Virus record (IMG/VR): IMGVR_UViG_3300048694_000804
Span: 1 to 45,449 of that record
DNA from: a virus
DNA: 45,449 nt
Reading direction: 5' to 3' (one strand)
Shown piece after piece: positions 8,122 through 17,167 of this stretch. How positions within the stretch are numbered: the first letter of the stretch is position 1; every line of letters begins with the position of its first letter. The notes under the pieces were generated by a model. That model was not told the origin of the DNA. It saw only the letters and a list, made by a program, of their open reading frames with translations, and ran no database searches. A program made the translations under genes and the position numbers.

Positions 8122-11100
8122 TTAACTGAATATTTTCGCTAATATTATTGTTGTGGTTTGATTTACACCGCCGCCGCCACCTGAACCACCAGAGCTCGCC
8201 ACATTACTTATAGCAGTAATACGGCCGTTAGCTGCAACAGTAATTACTGGAATTGTATTTGAATTTCCGTATACACCGCCAGTAACTGTAATTGTTGTGT
8301 AGTCGGTATTTGCCTGATTGTATGCAGCATTGGCTTGTGCAAAAGCACCGTTAGCATATAATGCAGCCGAGTTGGCAACATAATCCGGTGTATTTGCTTT
8401 CAAGAATGCTGCATTAGCTTGATCGTAAGCAAATTGAATATTTGCACTAACAAGAGCAGTAGATGCTAATTCACGGATTCCAATTTTCACACCAGTTGAT
8501 GGTGCAGTTGTAAAGATTACATTCGCACCACTTATATAGTAATCAACACCAGGTTCTTGAACAACACCGTTTTCTGTAACAATAATGCTTGCATTAGAAA
8601 CACCAGTTGTCGTGGTAAATGTTGTTGATGTATTATCACCAGTATAAGTTCTGTTATAATAACTTAGATTTGTTCCAGTTAGTGTTGTTATTTCAACAAC
8701 CGCAGTATTTGCTGGAGTTCCAGTAAATGTGATTGTGTTTCCTGAAACGGAATATGCAGACTTTAATTGTAATACACCATCAATATTAACAATCACATTG
8801 TTTGATGATGTTGAATATGATAATGCAAAGGTCGTTTGTGCGCCGTTAGCTGTATAGGTATCAACTGCAATAACGGATGAACCTGCACCACCTCCACCTC
8901 CTCCAGTATTTGCCTGTGCATAGGCTGAGTTGGCTTTTATGAAGGCTGCGTTTGCAGTATCTCTTGCATATTGGTCTGTACCTGCGCCGCCACCGCCACC
9001 AGCGGATGCAATGGTACTGATGGAATTAATTCTACCATTTGCAGAAACTGTAACAATAGGAATATAAGTTGCATTGCCATATGTACCAGATGTAATACTA
9101 ATGTTTGTTACATCGGTATTTGCCTGTATGAAGGCCGCATTGGCATATGAACCAGCTGATGTTGCAGTTGTGTTTGCAGTATTTGCTACGGTGAACGCAG
9201 CGTTAGCATATGTTCCAGTTGTGTTCTGTGAACCATAAGCAGAATTGGCTTGTGTGAATATAGATTGAATATATGGAACAACGTTAACACCAGCAACTGT
9301 TGCACTACTATAGGCAATTATTGTATTAGAATAGATGTTATTTGCACCAGAAATATCACCAGGAATAGAACCTGAGGTTATCATTCCGGATGATGAGATG
9401 GTCAATACGGTATTACCAGCAACATTGGCAAGAATATTACCATTGGCACCAGAGAAATAAACGTTACTGGTGCCATTTCTAATATAGTAAGCTGAACCAC
9501 CTGTATTGGCAGCATTGAAAGCAGCATTCGCTTGTGCAAAAGCACCATTGGCATATGTTGCTGCTGAATTGGCCACACCAAAGGCGGAGTTCGCATATGA
9601 ACCTGCCGATACTGCCTTAGAGTCGGCTGTTGCCGCATTGGTTGTTGCTGTATTTGCTTGTATAAAAGCACCATTGGCATATGTTGCAGCGGAATTGGCC
9701 GTATAACTTGGAGTATTTGCTTGTAAAAACGCAGCAGTTAAAAATGGTACAACATTAACGCCAGCAATCACCGCACCGTTGGCACCAATGAATGAGTTGG
9801 CATAAATACTATTGGCGCCGGTTATATTGCCGCCTGAACCAGTTGTTATAAACGAATTTGCAGAGATGTTGTTGGCACCACTAATATCTCCACTAACACC
9901 ACTCGTAACAAGACCATTGGCAGTAACAGTAACAATTGTATTACCAGCAACATTGGCCAGAATGTTACCATTACTTCCAGAGAAATAGACGTTACTGGTA
10001 CCATTTCTAATATAGTATGCTGAGCCGCCTGTATTAGCAGCATTAAATGCAGCATTCGCTTGTCCAAATGCAGACTGCAAATATGGTACAACATTGATAC
10101 CAGCAATTACCGCACCGTTGGCACCAATGAGATTGTTGGCGTAGACGTTATTTGCACCAGAAATATCACCTGAACCGGCACCAGATGTTGTCAAACCTGC
10201 TGATGTAATAGTTACAATCGTATTACCAGCAACGTTTGCAACAATGTTACCATTTGTTGTTGTGAAGTATACGTTACTTGTTCCATTATAGATGTAAGAA
10301 CCAGAACCGCCTCCTCCACCAGAAGCTGCAACGGTACTAATTGTATTAATTCTACCGTTAGCCGAAACTGTAATGATAGGAATATAAGTTGAATTACCAT
10401 ATGTACCGGACGTTATACTGATATTTGTTACATCAGTATTTGCCTGTGTAAAGGCCGCATTGGCATATGAACCAGCTGAATTGGCTGCTGGCCATATATA
10501 AGTGTTTGATTGATTGTATGCCGCATTAGCCTGTGTAAAAGCTCCGTTAGCATATGTTGCTGCGGAATTTGCTTGACCAAATGCAGACTGCAAATATGGT
10601 ACAACATTGATACCAGCAATTACCGCACCGTTGGCACCAATGAACGAGTTGGCGTATATATTGTTGGCGCCGGTTATATTACCACCAGATCCGGTTGTAA
10701 TGAATGAGTTTGCCGAAATATTATTGGCGCCAGAAATATCACCACTAACACCACTCGTAACAAGACCATTAGCAGTAACAGTAACAATTGTATTACCAGC
10801 AACGTTAGCAATAATATTGCCGTTACTTCCGGAGAAATAAACATTACTGGTTCCATTATAGATATAAGAACCAGAAGCACCACCGCCACCACTTACCGCA
10901 GCATTACTGATTGCAGTAATACGACCATTGGCCGCAATCGTAATGACAGGAATTGTAGTGGTGTTACCATATTGTCCGGCGGTTACACTAATATTTGTAA
11001 CATCAGTATTTGCCTGTGTAAAGGCCGCATTAGCATAAGTTGCTGCTGAGTTTGCTTGACCAAATGCTGATTGTAGATATGTTACAACATTTATTCCAGC

Positions 11101-13401
11101 AACTACTATACCATTAGCACCAATAAAATTATTGGAATAAATGTTATTCGCACCAGAAATATCACCGGTTCCTGATCCGGATGTTATTATTCCTGAAGCG
11201 GTAACGGTTACAACTGTATTTCCCGCAACGTTGGCCAGAATGTTACCATTACTTCCAGAGAAATAGACGTTACTGGTACCATTTCTAATATAGTATGCTG
11301 AGCCAGTATTAGCAGCATTGAACGCAGCGTTTGCTTGTGCAAAGGCACCATTAGCGTATAACGCTGCCGAGTTGGCAACATAATCTGGTGTATTAGCCTG
11401 TAAGAACGCAGCATTAGCCTGAACAAATGCACCATTGGCGTAGGTTGCCGCAGAGTTGGCTTGACTATATGCATTTGTGATATATGTAAATACATTATAA
11501 CCACTTACATATATGTTATTTGCAATCAAATTACCTTTAAAGGTGTTTGCATAAACGTTAGCATATGCAAAACTTGGATCAGCAATATTAATTAAATTGT
11601 TTGAACCAACTTCAGGAGTATAACCTTCAAAGAAAATCCATTCTTTTCTATTTGGATCTCTAAACACACCAGTGTGTGCATTTGCTGTTGAATTATAGTG
11701 ACCTATAATACCAATGTCTAATAAATCGGATGAATAATTATTATTTGCCAAATACAACAACGGATCATTTAATACAATTGATGTTGTATTGATAGTTGTT
11801 TGTGTACCAAGAATAGTTAAATTGCCAGATACACTTAAATCACCAGTAATTGTTCCACCAGCCAAAGGTAAAGAATTATTGGCTTGATTGTATGCAGAAT
11901 TAGCCTGTGTAAATGCTGATTGTAAATATGGTACAACATTTATTCCAGCAATCAAAGCTGCATTTGCACCAATAAATGTATTTGCATAGATATTATTGGC
12001 ACCTGAAATTGTACCACTTGAACCAGTTGTAACAAATGAGTTGGCTATAACGTTATTCGCACCAGTAATGTCACTACTCACACCAGTTGTTGTGATACCG
12101 TTTGCGGTAATAGTTACAATTGTATTACCAGCAACGTTGGCTATAATATTACCATTAGCTGAAGCAAAATATACATTGCTTGTTCCGTTAGCAATATAAG
12201 AAGCTGCACCGCCGCCAGTATTTGCCTTTGCATATGCGGCATTAGCCTGTATAAAGGCTGCATTTGCATAAGAACCAGCTGAGGTTGCTGTTGAACTAGC
12301 TGTATTTGCTGCGGTAAATGCCGAGTTAGCATAAGATCCAGCGGATGTTGCAGATGAGTTGGCTGTATTTGCTACGGTGAAAGCTGAGTTGGCATATGAA
12401 CCAGATGTTACTGCTTTAGAATCTGCTGTAGCGGCATTTGTTACGGCTGTATTGGCTTGAGTAAAGGCACCATTGGCATATATTGCGGCTGAATTGGCAA
12501 CATAACTTGGTGTATTTGCTTGTGTGTATGCTGATTGTAAATAAGGTACAACATTTATTCCAGCGATTACCGCACCATTAGCACCAATGAATGTATTCGC
12601 ATAGATGTTATTAGCGCCAGAAATTGTACCACTAGAACCGGTTGTAACAAACGAATTAGCTATAACGTTATTTGCACCAGTAATGTCGCTGCTTACACCG
12701 GTTGTTGTGATGCCATTTGCAGTAATGGTTACAATTGTATTACCAGCAACATTGGCAAGAATATTACCATTGGTACCTGAGAAATAAACGTTACTGGTTC
12801 CATTGTAAATGTATGAGGATGATCCACCGCCACTTACGGTAGCATTGCTAATTGCTGTAATACGACCATTAGCAGCAATAGTGATTACTGGAATGGTGGT
12901 TGTATTACCATATTGTCCAGCAGTAATACTAACGTTTGTAACATCGGTGTTTGCTACGGTAAAAGCTGAATTGGCATATGAACCAGCTGAAACAGCTTTA
13001 GAGTCGGCTGTGGCCGCATTTGTTACGGCTGTATTGGCTTGAGTAAATGCCGAGTTAGCATAAGAACCGGCCGAGTTGGCCCAATCTCTAGCAAATTGAT
13101 CCAGAGATACTGCTGTTCCTGTAATTGTTATTTTGTTATTTAAACTATCAGTTATGAAACCGATGTTGTTGCCGGCCTGTAGTGTTAATGTATCAGAACC
13201 GGTCGTGGCCAGAATTAGATTACCACCAACATTGATTGTTGAAAATGAATATTGGTTGGTAATATAAGAAATTACATTGCTGGCTGTTTTGTAATACAGT
13301 CTGCCGTCAGCATAGTTAAGAGCAACCTCACCATAAGCCAAGCTTGGTGGAGTGTTACCTGTCTGTCCGGATTTTTTTAACTGTATTGATGTATTTGACA
13401 T
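8122..13401 (-). CDS. Giant repetitive tail fibre protein (1759 aa)
   Basis: Residues 1-50 (SIQLKKSG...PSLAYGEVALNYADGRLYYK) form the N-terminal attachment domain also found, diverged, at the start of the fibres at 14106-15995 and 16030-16251. The shaft alternates two elements: heptad stretches of the type A-F-x-Q-A-N-x, probably trimeric coiled coil, and seven copies of an approximately 80-100-residue beta module (NGTSNVYFSG.NGNI.ANVAGNT to GANGAVIAGINVVPYLQSAF). Around residues 537-600 is a globular insert with GIIGHYN...TGVFRD, shared with the 629-residue fibre. Near the C-terminus are a TFALSYSTSSNNVIVNIDGV fibre domain and a glycine-rich tail. There is no S74 chaperone. The start has only a weak ribosome binding site, and the gene begins 4 bases after its upstream neighbour ends, so coupling is likely. 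The near-identical repeats could drive length change by recombination. Confidence 0.92.
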   Translation of the reverse strand: MSNTSIQLKKSGQTGNTPPSLAYGEVALNYADGRLYYKTASNVISYITNQYSFSTINVGGNLILATTGSDTLTLQAGNNIGFITDSLNNKITITGTAVSLDQFARDWANSAGSYANSAFTQANTAVTNAATADSKAVSAGSYANSAFTVANTDVTNVSITAGQYGNTTTIPVITIAANGRITAISNATVSGGGSSSYIYNGTSNVYFSGTNGNILANVAGNTIVTITANGITTTGVSSDITGANNVIANSFVTTGSSGTISGANNIYANTFIGANGAVIAGINVVPYLQSAYTQANTPSYVANSAAIYANGAFTQANTAVTNAATADSKAVTSGSYANSAFTVANTANSSATSAGSYANSAFTAANTASSTATSAGSYANAAFIQANAAYAKANTGGGAASYIANGTSNVYFASANGNIIANVAGNTIVTITANGITTTGVSSDITGANNVIANSFVTTGSSGTISGANNIYANTFIGANAALIAGINVVPYLQSAFTQANSAYNQANNSLPLAGGTITGDLSVSGNLTILGTQTTINTTSIVLNDPLLYLANNNYSSDLLDIGIIGHYNSTANAHTGVFRDPNRKEWIFFEGYTPEVGSNNLINIADPSFAYANVYANTFKGNLIANNIYVSGYNVFTYITNAYSQANSAATYANGAFVQANAAFLQANTPDYVANSAALYANGAFAQANAAFNAANTGSAYYIRNGTSNVYFSGSNGNILANVAGNTVVTVTASGIITSGSGTGDISGANNIYSNNFIGANGIVVAGINVVTYLQSAFGQANSAATYANAAFTQANTDVTNISVTAGQYGNTTTIPVITIAANGRITAISNAAVSGGGGASGSYIYNGTSNVYFSGSNGNIIANVAGNTIVTVTANGLVTSGVSGDISGANNISANSFITTGSGGNITGANNIYANSFIGANGAVIAGINVVPYLQSAFGQANSAATYANGAFTQANAAYNQSNTYIWPAANSAGSYANAAFTQANTDVTNISITSGTYGNSTYIPIITVSANGRINTISTVAASGGGGGSGSYIYNGTSNVYFTTTNGNIVANVAGNTIVTITSAGLTTSGAGSGDISGANNVYANNLIGANGAVIAGINVVPYLQSAFGQANAAFNAANTGGSAYYIRNGTSNVYFSGSNGNILANVAGNTIVTVTANGLVTSGVSGDISGANNISANSFITTGSGGNITGANSIYANSFIGANGAVIAGVNVVPFLTAAFLQANTPSYTANSAATYANGAFIQANTATTNAATADSKAVSAGSYANSAFGVANSAATYANGAFAQANAAFNAANTGGSAYYIRNGTSNVYFSGANGNILANVAGNTVLTISSSGMITSGSIPGDISGANNIYSNTIIAYSSATVAGVNVVPYIQSIFTQANSAYGSQNTTGTYANAAFTVANTANTTATSAGSYANAAFIQANTDVTNISITSGTYGNATYIPIVTVSANGRINSISTIASAGGGGGAGTDQYARDTANAAFIKANSAYAQANTGGGGGGAGSSVIAVDTYTANGAQTTFALSYSTSSNNVIVNIDGVLQLKSAYSVSGNTITFTGTPANTAVVEITTLTGTNLSYYNRTYTGDNTSTTFTTTTGVSNASIIVTENGVVQEPGVDYYISGANVIFTTAPSTGVKIGIRELASTALVSANIQFAYDQANAAFLKANTPDYVANSAALYANGAFAQANAAYNQANTDYTTITVTGGVYGNSNTIPVITVAANGRITAISNVASSGGSGGGGGVNQTTTIILAKIFS
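9245..12818 (-). repeat. Seven-copy dispersed repeat module inside the 1759-aa fibre gene
   Basis: Module copies on the minus strand begin near 12818, 12202, 11299, 10870, 10300, 10020 and 9490. Each encodes NGTSNVYF...NGNI(L/I/V)ANVAGNT and ends in AGINVVPYLQ or a close variant, spaced by QAN/AF heptads. Copies at about 10020 and 10870 are especially alike over their full length (GLVTSGVSGDISGANNISAN). Two length classes exist, with and without an extra GANNI.AN unit. Confidence 0.88.
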
Positions 13402-13405
13402 TTAC

Positions 13406-14065
13406 TTAAAACGTTCCGCCATCTTTGATTGCACCATCATCAACTATTGCCTCTTCTATTGTTACAGTAGAATTTTCTATTGTATTATCAATAACAGAAA
13501 CTGTTGATGCTCCTTTATTTAGCTCATCAATTTTCTTTCTTTTGGCAGGAGATAATTGCAAATAATCAATTTTGGCGTTGAGTTCGGTGATTTGTTTTTC
13601 CAAATTCACCTTTTCTTTCTCATGTTTTTTATTCAAAATGTCAATTTGTCTGTCATTTTCACCACGAATTCGTGTAAGTTCTTCACGAGCTTTAATCAAC
13701 TCAGATTTAAAAGTGTCCATATGTGTTACTTGGCTTTTAACACTATCATAATCCCTGAATTTATTATTCAATTCAGAAATTTGATTTGACGCTGAGGACA
13801 ACTCTCTATCTTTTTCAACCAATTTATTTTTCAGATCAGTTATAGTATTATTTTCACTTGCAACTTGACCTTCTCTTAACTTTCTGTTTACTTCTTCAAG
13901 TTCCTTTACGGTACCAGAAAGTTTTTCTATTCTGTCGGCCTGTTCTTCAATAACATCTTCAGAAATCTTAGCATTGGCTTGCATTGAAACATTACGAATT
14001 ACACAATCATTCATTGTGCTTGTTAAAACCTCAATATAATAATTTAAATATTTTTCATTTCCCAT
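13406..14065 (-). CDS. Coiled-coil virion-associated protein with C-terminal DGGTF (219 aa)
   Basis: I place the start at the ATG at 14065 (MGNEKYLNYY), because AAGGAG sits 7 bases before it; an in-frame GTG at 14080 would add 5 residues but would lie inside the ribosome binding site. The protein begins with a short globular segment (YIEVLTSTMNDCVIRNVSMQ), followed from about residue 40 to 175 by an uninterrupted charged coiled coil (heptads of L/I with E, K, D). The tail is acidic and rich in Val/Ile/Thr, ending in KDGGTF. The last five residues match the DGGxF ends of the next two upstream genes. The family is familiar from T4-like aquatic phages but has no known function. Possible roles are a fibre-to-baseplate linker or a whisker-like collar protein. 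Confidence 0.85.
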   Translation of the reverse strand: MGNEKYLNYYIEVLTSTMNDCVIRNVSMQANAKISEDVIEEQADRIEKLSGTVKELEEVNRKLREGQVASENNTITDLKNKLVEKDRELSSASNQISELNNKFRDYDSVKSQVTHMDTFKSELIKAREELTRIRGENDRQIDILNKKHEKEKVNLEKQITELNAKIDYLQLSPAKRKKIDELNKGASTVSVIDNTIENSTVTIEEAIVDDGAIKDGGTF

Positions 14066-14105
14066 TTCAATCTCCTTCACAAAGAAACATACATTATATA
14101 TTCAA

Positions 14106-15995
14106 TTAGAATTGGCCTCCATCCAATGTGGTTGTCCAAACTGGAACACCAGCATTTGTTGTTGTCAATATCTGATTGGACCATGTTTGATCTGATGTAC
14201 CAGCAGCAGAAGTTACTTGCAATGCACCAGTTCCATTACCATAAACGATACCGCTTGTAGTGAATGAAGATGCACCTGTACCGCCTTGTGTTACAGTCAA
14301 ACCAGAAATATCAGCAAATGTGGCAGCAGTCAATCTACCATATGCATCTACAGTTACTGAAGTAATTGTCTTATTGGCTGCAGCAGAACCTGTTGCGGTA
14401 AATGAACTATTTGCAATTGATTGTAGTGCGCCTGAACCATTACCAACAATCAATTGGCCGGATGTGAAACTTGATTGTCCGGTACCACCTTGGTCAACTT
14501 GTAATCCAGAAATCTTCTTCTGTGTAAATGTTGTAACACGACCATAGTCATCTGTTACAAACGAATCAACTGTATTGGCCGATGTAACTGTTGCAGAAAC
14601 TGCTGATACGTTGGCAATTTGTTTGATTCCATTTGTGCCATCACCAACTAAAATTCTACCTGCGGTGAATGATGTTTGGCCTGTACCGCCTTGGTTAACA
14701 GTCAAACTACCAATGTAATCATAGTTTACATTTGTTAAACGACCATAATCATCAACTGTAACACCGATGATTGTTTTGTTACCACCAGATGAACCTGTTG
14801 TACTGAAGGTTGAATTTGCAAGTGTTGTTAATGCACCTGTGCCGGAACCAACTACGATACCACCGTTACTGAATGATGTTGCACCTGTACCACCGTTAGG
14901 GACTGTTAGTGCGGAACCAAGCAACAAGCTGGATAGGTTTGCATTACTTACATTGATTGTTCCAACATTTAATGTGGCAACGTTTGCAAATTGTGATTTA
15001 AGATTTGCATTAAGTGTTGCAACACGGAAGTTATCGCTTGCAGGATTAATTGTGTTGGCTGTTGGTTCTCCTGTATAATTATCAAAAACATAGAACTCGT
15101 TATCGCCAGCATGTCTAAAAACACCAGCATGTCTTGCTGTACCATCATCATAGTGTCCATAGAAACCAATATCAACTGCATCTGTTGTATTATTTCTTGC
15201 AAGTGCAATCAAAGAGTCATCAACACTTAATGTAGAAACATTAACTGTTGTTTGTGTACCAAGAACAATCAAGTTACCAGAAATTTCAACATCACCGTCA
15301 ACGGTTTGTTTAACAATTGCAGTATTGGAACGGAAAACTGTTGTATCTACTGCGAAAGAAACTGTGTTATCTGTAACATCGGTTGTGATACCATCACCAC
15401 CATTAAACAGTAGTGTGTTACCGTTATCAAATGTGTCTGTACCTGTGTCACCAGCAATTGTAAATGATGTTGATAAACTGGTGTTTGCAATGGCCATTAC
15501 ACGACCATTTGCAGCAACCGTTACGACAGGAATGGCTGTTGTTCCACCATATGTGCCAGCGGACAAACCGGCAACGTTGTCTAGTGAAGCATTTAATGTA
15601 ACATCAGCCGTACCATCAAACAAAATAGCTGATGCACTAATATCTCCGCCACTAATACTGAAGTTTCTTGGTGTGCTCAACTGAACGGCTGTATTTGCAC
15701 CACCGATAACACTACCACTCAATGTACCGATGAACAGGCCGTTTGCAACAACGTTATTAAACGCTGCATTACCTGATGCATCTCTACGGACAAGAGTTAG
15801 TGGTGTTGCAAACTCGGTTGCGTTATCAATTTGACTGGTATAATATTGACCACCCACATTGACAACACCAGAACCATCAGAGGTACCAAGGAAAAGTGTG
15901 TTTGACTGGTAGGAATACGCAAATTCACCAGATAATAAACTAATTGGTGAACTTGTACTACTAGAGCGTTTGATGCGGATTGATGTGTTAGCCAT
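14106..15995 (-). CDS. Tail fibre protein with GGTG repeats and C-terminal DGGQF (629 aa)
   Basis: The N-terminal attachment domain (SIRIKRSSSTSSPISLLSGE, then AYSYQSNTLFLG) resembles those of two neighbouring genes. Middle segments include AIPVVTVAANGRV (about residues 150-165) and a globular domain at about 260-312 (GFYGHYDDGTARHAGVFRHA) shared with the 1759-residue fibre. The C-terminal third has four copies of a fibre repeat opening L.V..GGTG.(T/S)SF and closing with VGNG(S/T)GAL, starting near residues 366, 432, 498 and 570, separated by VTVD.YGRLT segments. These repeats are typical of trimeric beta-rich fibre shafts. The protein ends TTLDGGQF. An AATAAATA octamer 29 bases upstream plus AAGGAC before the ATG give it its own likely late promoter and ribosome binding site. 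Host attachment is the expected role. Confidence 0.9.
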   Translation of the reverse strand: MANTSIRIKRSSSTSSPISLLSGEFAYSYQSNTLFLGTSDGSGVVNVGGQYYTSQIDNATEFATPLTLVRRDASGNAAFNNVVANGLFIGTLSGSVIGGANTAVQLSTPRNFSISGGDISASAILFDGTADVTLNASLDNVAGLSAGTYGGTTAIPVVTVAANGRVMAIANTSLSTSFTIAGDTGTDTFDNGNTLLFNGGDGITTDVTDNTVSFAVDTTVFRSNTAIVKQTVDGDVEISGNLIVLGTQTTVNVSTLSVDDSLIALARNNTTDAVDIGFYGHYDDGTARHAGVFRHAGDNEFYVFDNYTGEPTANTINPASDNFRVATLNANLKSQFANVATLNVGTINVSNANLSSLLLGSALTVPNGGTGATSFSNGGIVVGSGTGALTTLANSTFSTTGSSGGNKTIIGVTVDDYGRLTNVNYDYIGSLTVNQGGTGQTSFTAGRILVGDGTNGIKQIANVSAVSATVTSANTVDSFVTDDYGRVTTFTQKKISGLQVDQGGTGQSSFTSGQLIVGNGSGALQSIANSSFTATGSAAANKTITSVTVDAYGRLTAATFADISGLTVTQGGTGASSFTTSGIVYGNGTGALQVTSAAGTSDQTWSNQILTTTNAGVPVWTTTLDGGQF

Positions 15996-16023
15996 TTCTT
16001 GTCCTTATAATTAAGCTATCCTG

Positions 16024-16031
16024 TATTTATT
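16024..16031 (-). promoter_or_regulatory. Late-promoter-like AATAAATA upstream of the 629-aa fibre
   Basis: It lies 29 bases before the ATG at 15995, within the stop region of the mini-fibre gene. The implied leader contains AAGGAC as the ribosome binding site. Confidence 0.55.
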
Positions 16032-16251
16032 AAAACTCGCCACCATCGGCGTTTAAAGTTTGATATGAAACGTATGCGGTTTGTGCGCTAACGTTCTCCA
16101 ATAATTTTGATCCACCAATCAAGATGATGTTATTGGCATTGTCTCCAATATACAAAGCGTTTGCGGTAAAAGAATATGCTAACTCACCATCATTTAATGT
16201 TGCTGGAGCTGTATTAGCATATGATCTTAATATTTGTAATGTCGTTGCCAT
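16030..16251 (-). CDS. Mini-fibre: stand-alone attachment-domain protein with C-terminal DGGEF (73 aa)
   Basis: At only 73 residues, this protein consists of the fibre N-terminal attachment domain (LQILRSYANTAPATLNDGEL, then AYSFTANALYIGDNANNIILIGG) followed by about 25 residues ending in LNADGGEF. It has no shaft or receptor-binding domain. The upstream gene's stop codon is immediately adjacent to its ATG, with CAGGAT about 11 bases before, so it is probably translated in coupling with that gene. It could occupy or plug fibre docking sites on the baseplate, or act as an adaptor for another protein. A decayed remnant of a longer fibre is the alternative, but the intact DGGxF end and tight packing argue for a functional gene. 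Confidence 0.82.
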   Translation of the reverse strand: MATTLQILRSYANTAPATLNDGELAYSFTANALYIGDNANNIILIGGSKLLENVSAQTAYVSYQTLNADGGEF

Positions 16252-16791
16252 TTAGAAAAATCCTGCATCATAACCAGTAAAAGCCATATATTCCACGGTG
16301 TTTGCCACTCTTTGAGCATAGTTTCCAAGAGGAACTGGTTTACCCTCAATGGTGGCCACGGGTAAAAAGTTTCCCGTTGGTGTAATTAAAATTCCTTTTG
16401 GATCAGGGTATTCATCTGTTGGTGCTGGTGTTATTGCCATAGAACCTGTTTCTGGTTCTTGTGAAAAAACCAATCCACCAAGGTACATAGTTTGACCCGT
16501 CAGATATAATGATTTCCAAGGTTTTTCTGCACTACCAATATCATAGGTACCAGCAATACTTGGAATCAAATCACCATTGAATTGTGTGTTTGAACCAATT
16601 GGTTGTGGAGTAAACTGTTTTGTGTTCGCATTATATGTTAAAACGCCTCCGTCCGGAGCGTTAATCATATTAACGTCAACAGCGTCCTTGACGGCTATGT
16701 TTTGATTATAACCAATGCTCTTGACTTTAGTTGAATCACCATCAACTTTTACTCTAATAACTGATGGTTGTGATACTGTTACCGAAGGCAT
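16252..16791 (-). CDS. Virion structural protein, fibre-associated (179 aa)
   Basis: This 179-residue protein starts MPSVTVSQPSVIRVKVDGDS and contains the motif GTYDIGSAEKPWKSLYLTGQ (about residues 82-101) followed by a short MYLGGLVFS strand. The IGS..KPWK.LYL pattern is a recurring beta element in tail fibres of T4-like aquatic phages. A proline-rich linker (about residues 120-135) precedes a C-terminal part ending in TGYDAGFF, which may be a diverged version of the DGGxF end seen on the next three genes downstream. The ribosome binding site is strong (AAGGGG, about 6 bases before the ATG). It probably forms part of the fibre base; no enzymatic motif is visible. Confidence 0.83.
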   Translation of the reverse strand: MPSVTVSQPSVIRVKVDGDSTKVKSIGYNQNIAVKDAVDVNMINAPDGGVLTYNANTKQFTPQPIGSNTQFNGDLIPSIAGTYDIGSAEKPWKSLYLTGQTMYLGGLVFSQEPETGSMAITPAPTDEYPDPKGILITPTGNFLPVATIEGKPVPLGNYAQRVANTVEYMAFTGYDAGFF

Positions 16792-16800
16792 TTAGACCCC

Positions 16801-17142
16801 TTAGAACTTGGTTACTTGAGGTATAATATTAACGATTCCTTCCAACACACGGGTCACAGTATTACTAGAACTTTTTATAATAACATCATACACATATCGT
16901 CCGGCAGCAATGTTTGCTGTGGTTTCCGAATTCATAGACAGAGATATGATTCCGTTACCTGGACTTGTAATTGTTGTTGTGAATTCAGCGGTTGCATTTG
17001 TGGAATAATAAGACTTCTTCATCTGACATTTTGCTTGGTAGTCAGTTAAGTCAAAGGCATCACCATTACTATCATCCAAAGTTATGGAAGTTGAATAGTT
17101 AGCACCTTGTTCTACAAATAATTCTTGGTATCCTGCAGCCAT
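16801..17142 (-). CDS. Baseplate/tail Ig-like structural protein (113 aa)
   Basis: The sequence fits a small beta-sandwich family: ELFVEQGANYSTSITLDDSN, DLTDYQAKCQMKKSYYS, AEFTTTI, GNGIISLSMNSETT, IAAGRYVYDVIIKSS and TRVLEGIVNIIPQVTKF. The motif order (QG...DLT.Y....Q.....S....F...G.I.L......T..I..G.Y.YDV) matches a short structural protein commonly encoded beside baseplate or fibre genes and reminiscent of the N-terminal Ig-like domain of BppU-type baseplate proteins. An AATAAATA octamer lies 18 bases before the ATG at 17142 and AAAGGT about 8 bases before it, so it may head its own late transcript. The protein probably links a fibre to the baseplate. Confidence 0.85.
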   Translation of the reverse strand: MAAGYQELFVEQGANYSTSITLDDSNGDAFDLTDYQAKCQMKKSYYSTNATAEFTTTITSPGNGIISLSMNSETTANIAAGRYVYDVIIKSSSNTVTRVLEGIVNIIPQVTKF

Positions 17143-17159
17143 ATTTTACCTTTTTATGG

Positions 17160-17167
17160 TATTTATT
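17160..17167 (-). promoter_or_regulatory. Late-promoter-like AATAAATA upstream of the 113-aa structural gene
   Basis: It lies 18 bases before the ATG at 17142, overlapping the end of the S74 fibre gene. A leader of about 12 bases containing AAAGGT would result. Confidence 0.5.

Noticed and set aside
9506-12787. Several plus- and minus-frame open frames inside the 1759-residue fibre
   Set aside because: They repeat in step with the fibre modules, which is expected for shadow frames of a repetitive gene; none has a plausible start signal.
9245-12818. CRISPR-like array
   Set aside because: The repeats are long, imperfect, in frame and continue coding across the units; there are no short identical repeats with unique equal-length spacers.
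14066-14080. GTG start at 14080 for the coiled-coil protein
   Set aside because: It would place the start inside the AAGGAG ribosome binding site that serves the ATG at 14065, and no ribosome binding site precedes the GTG.
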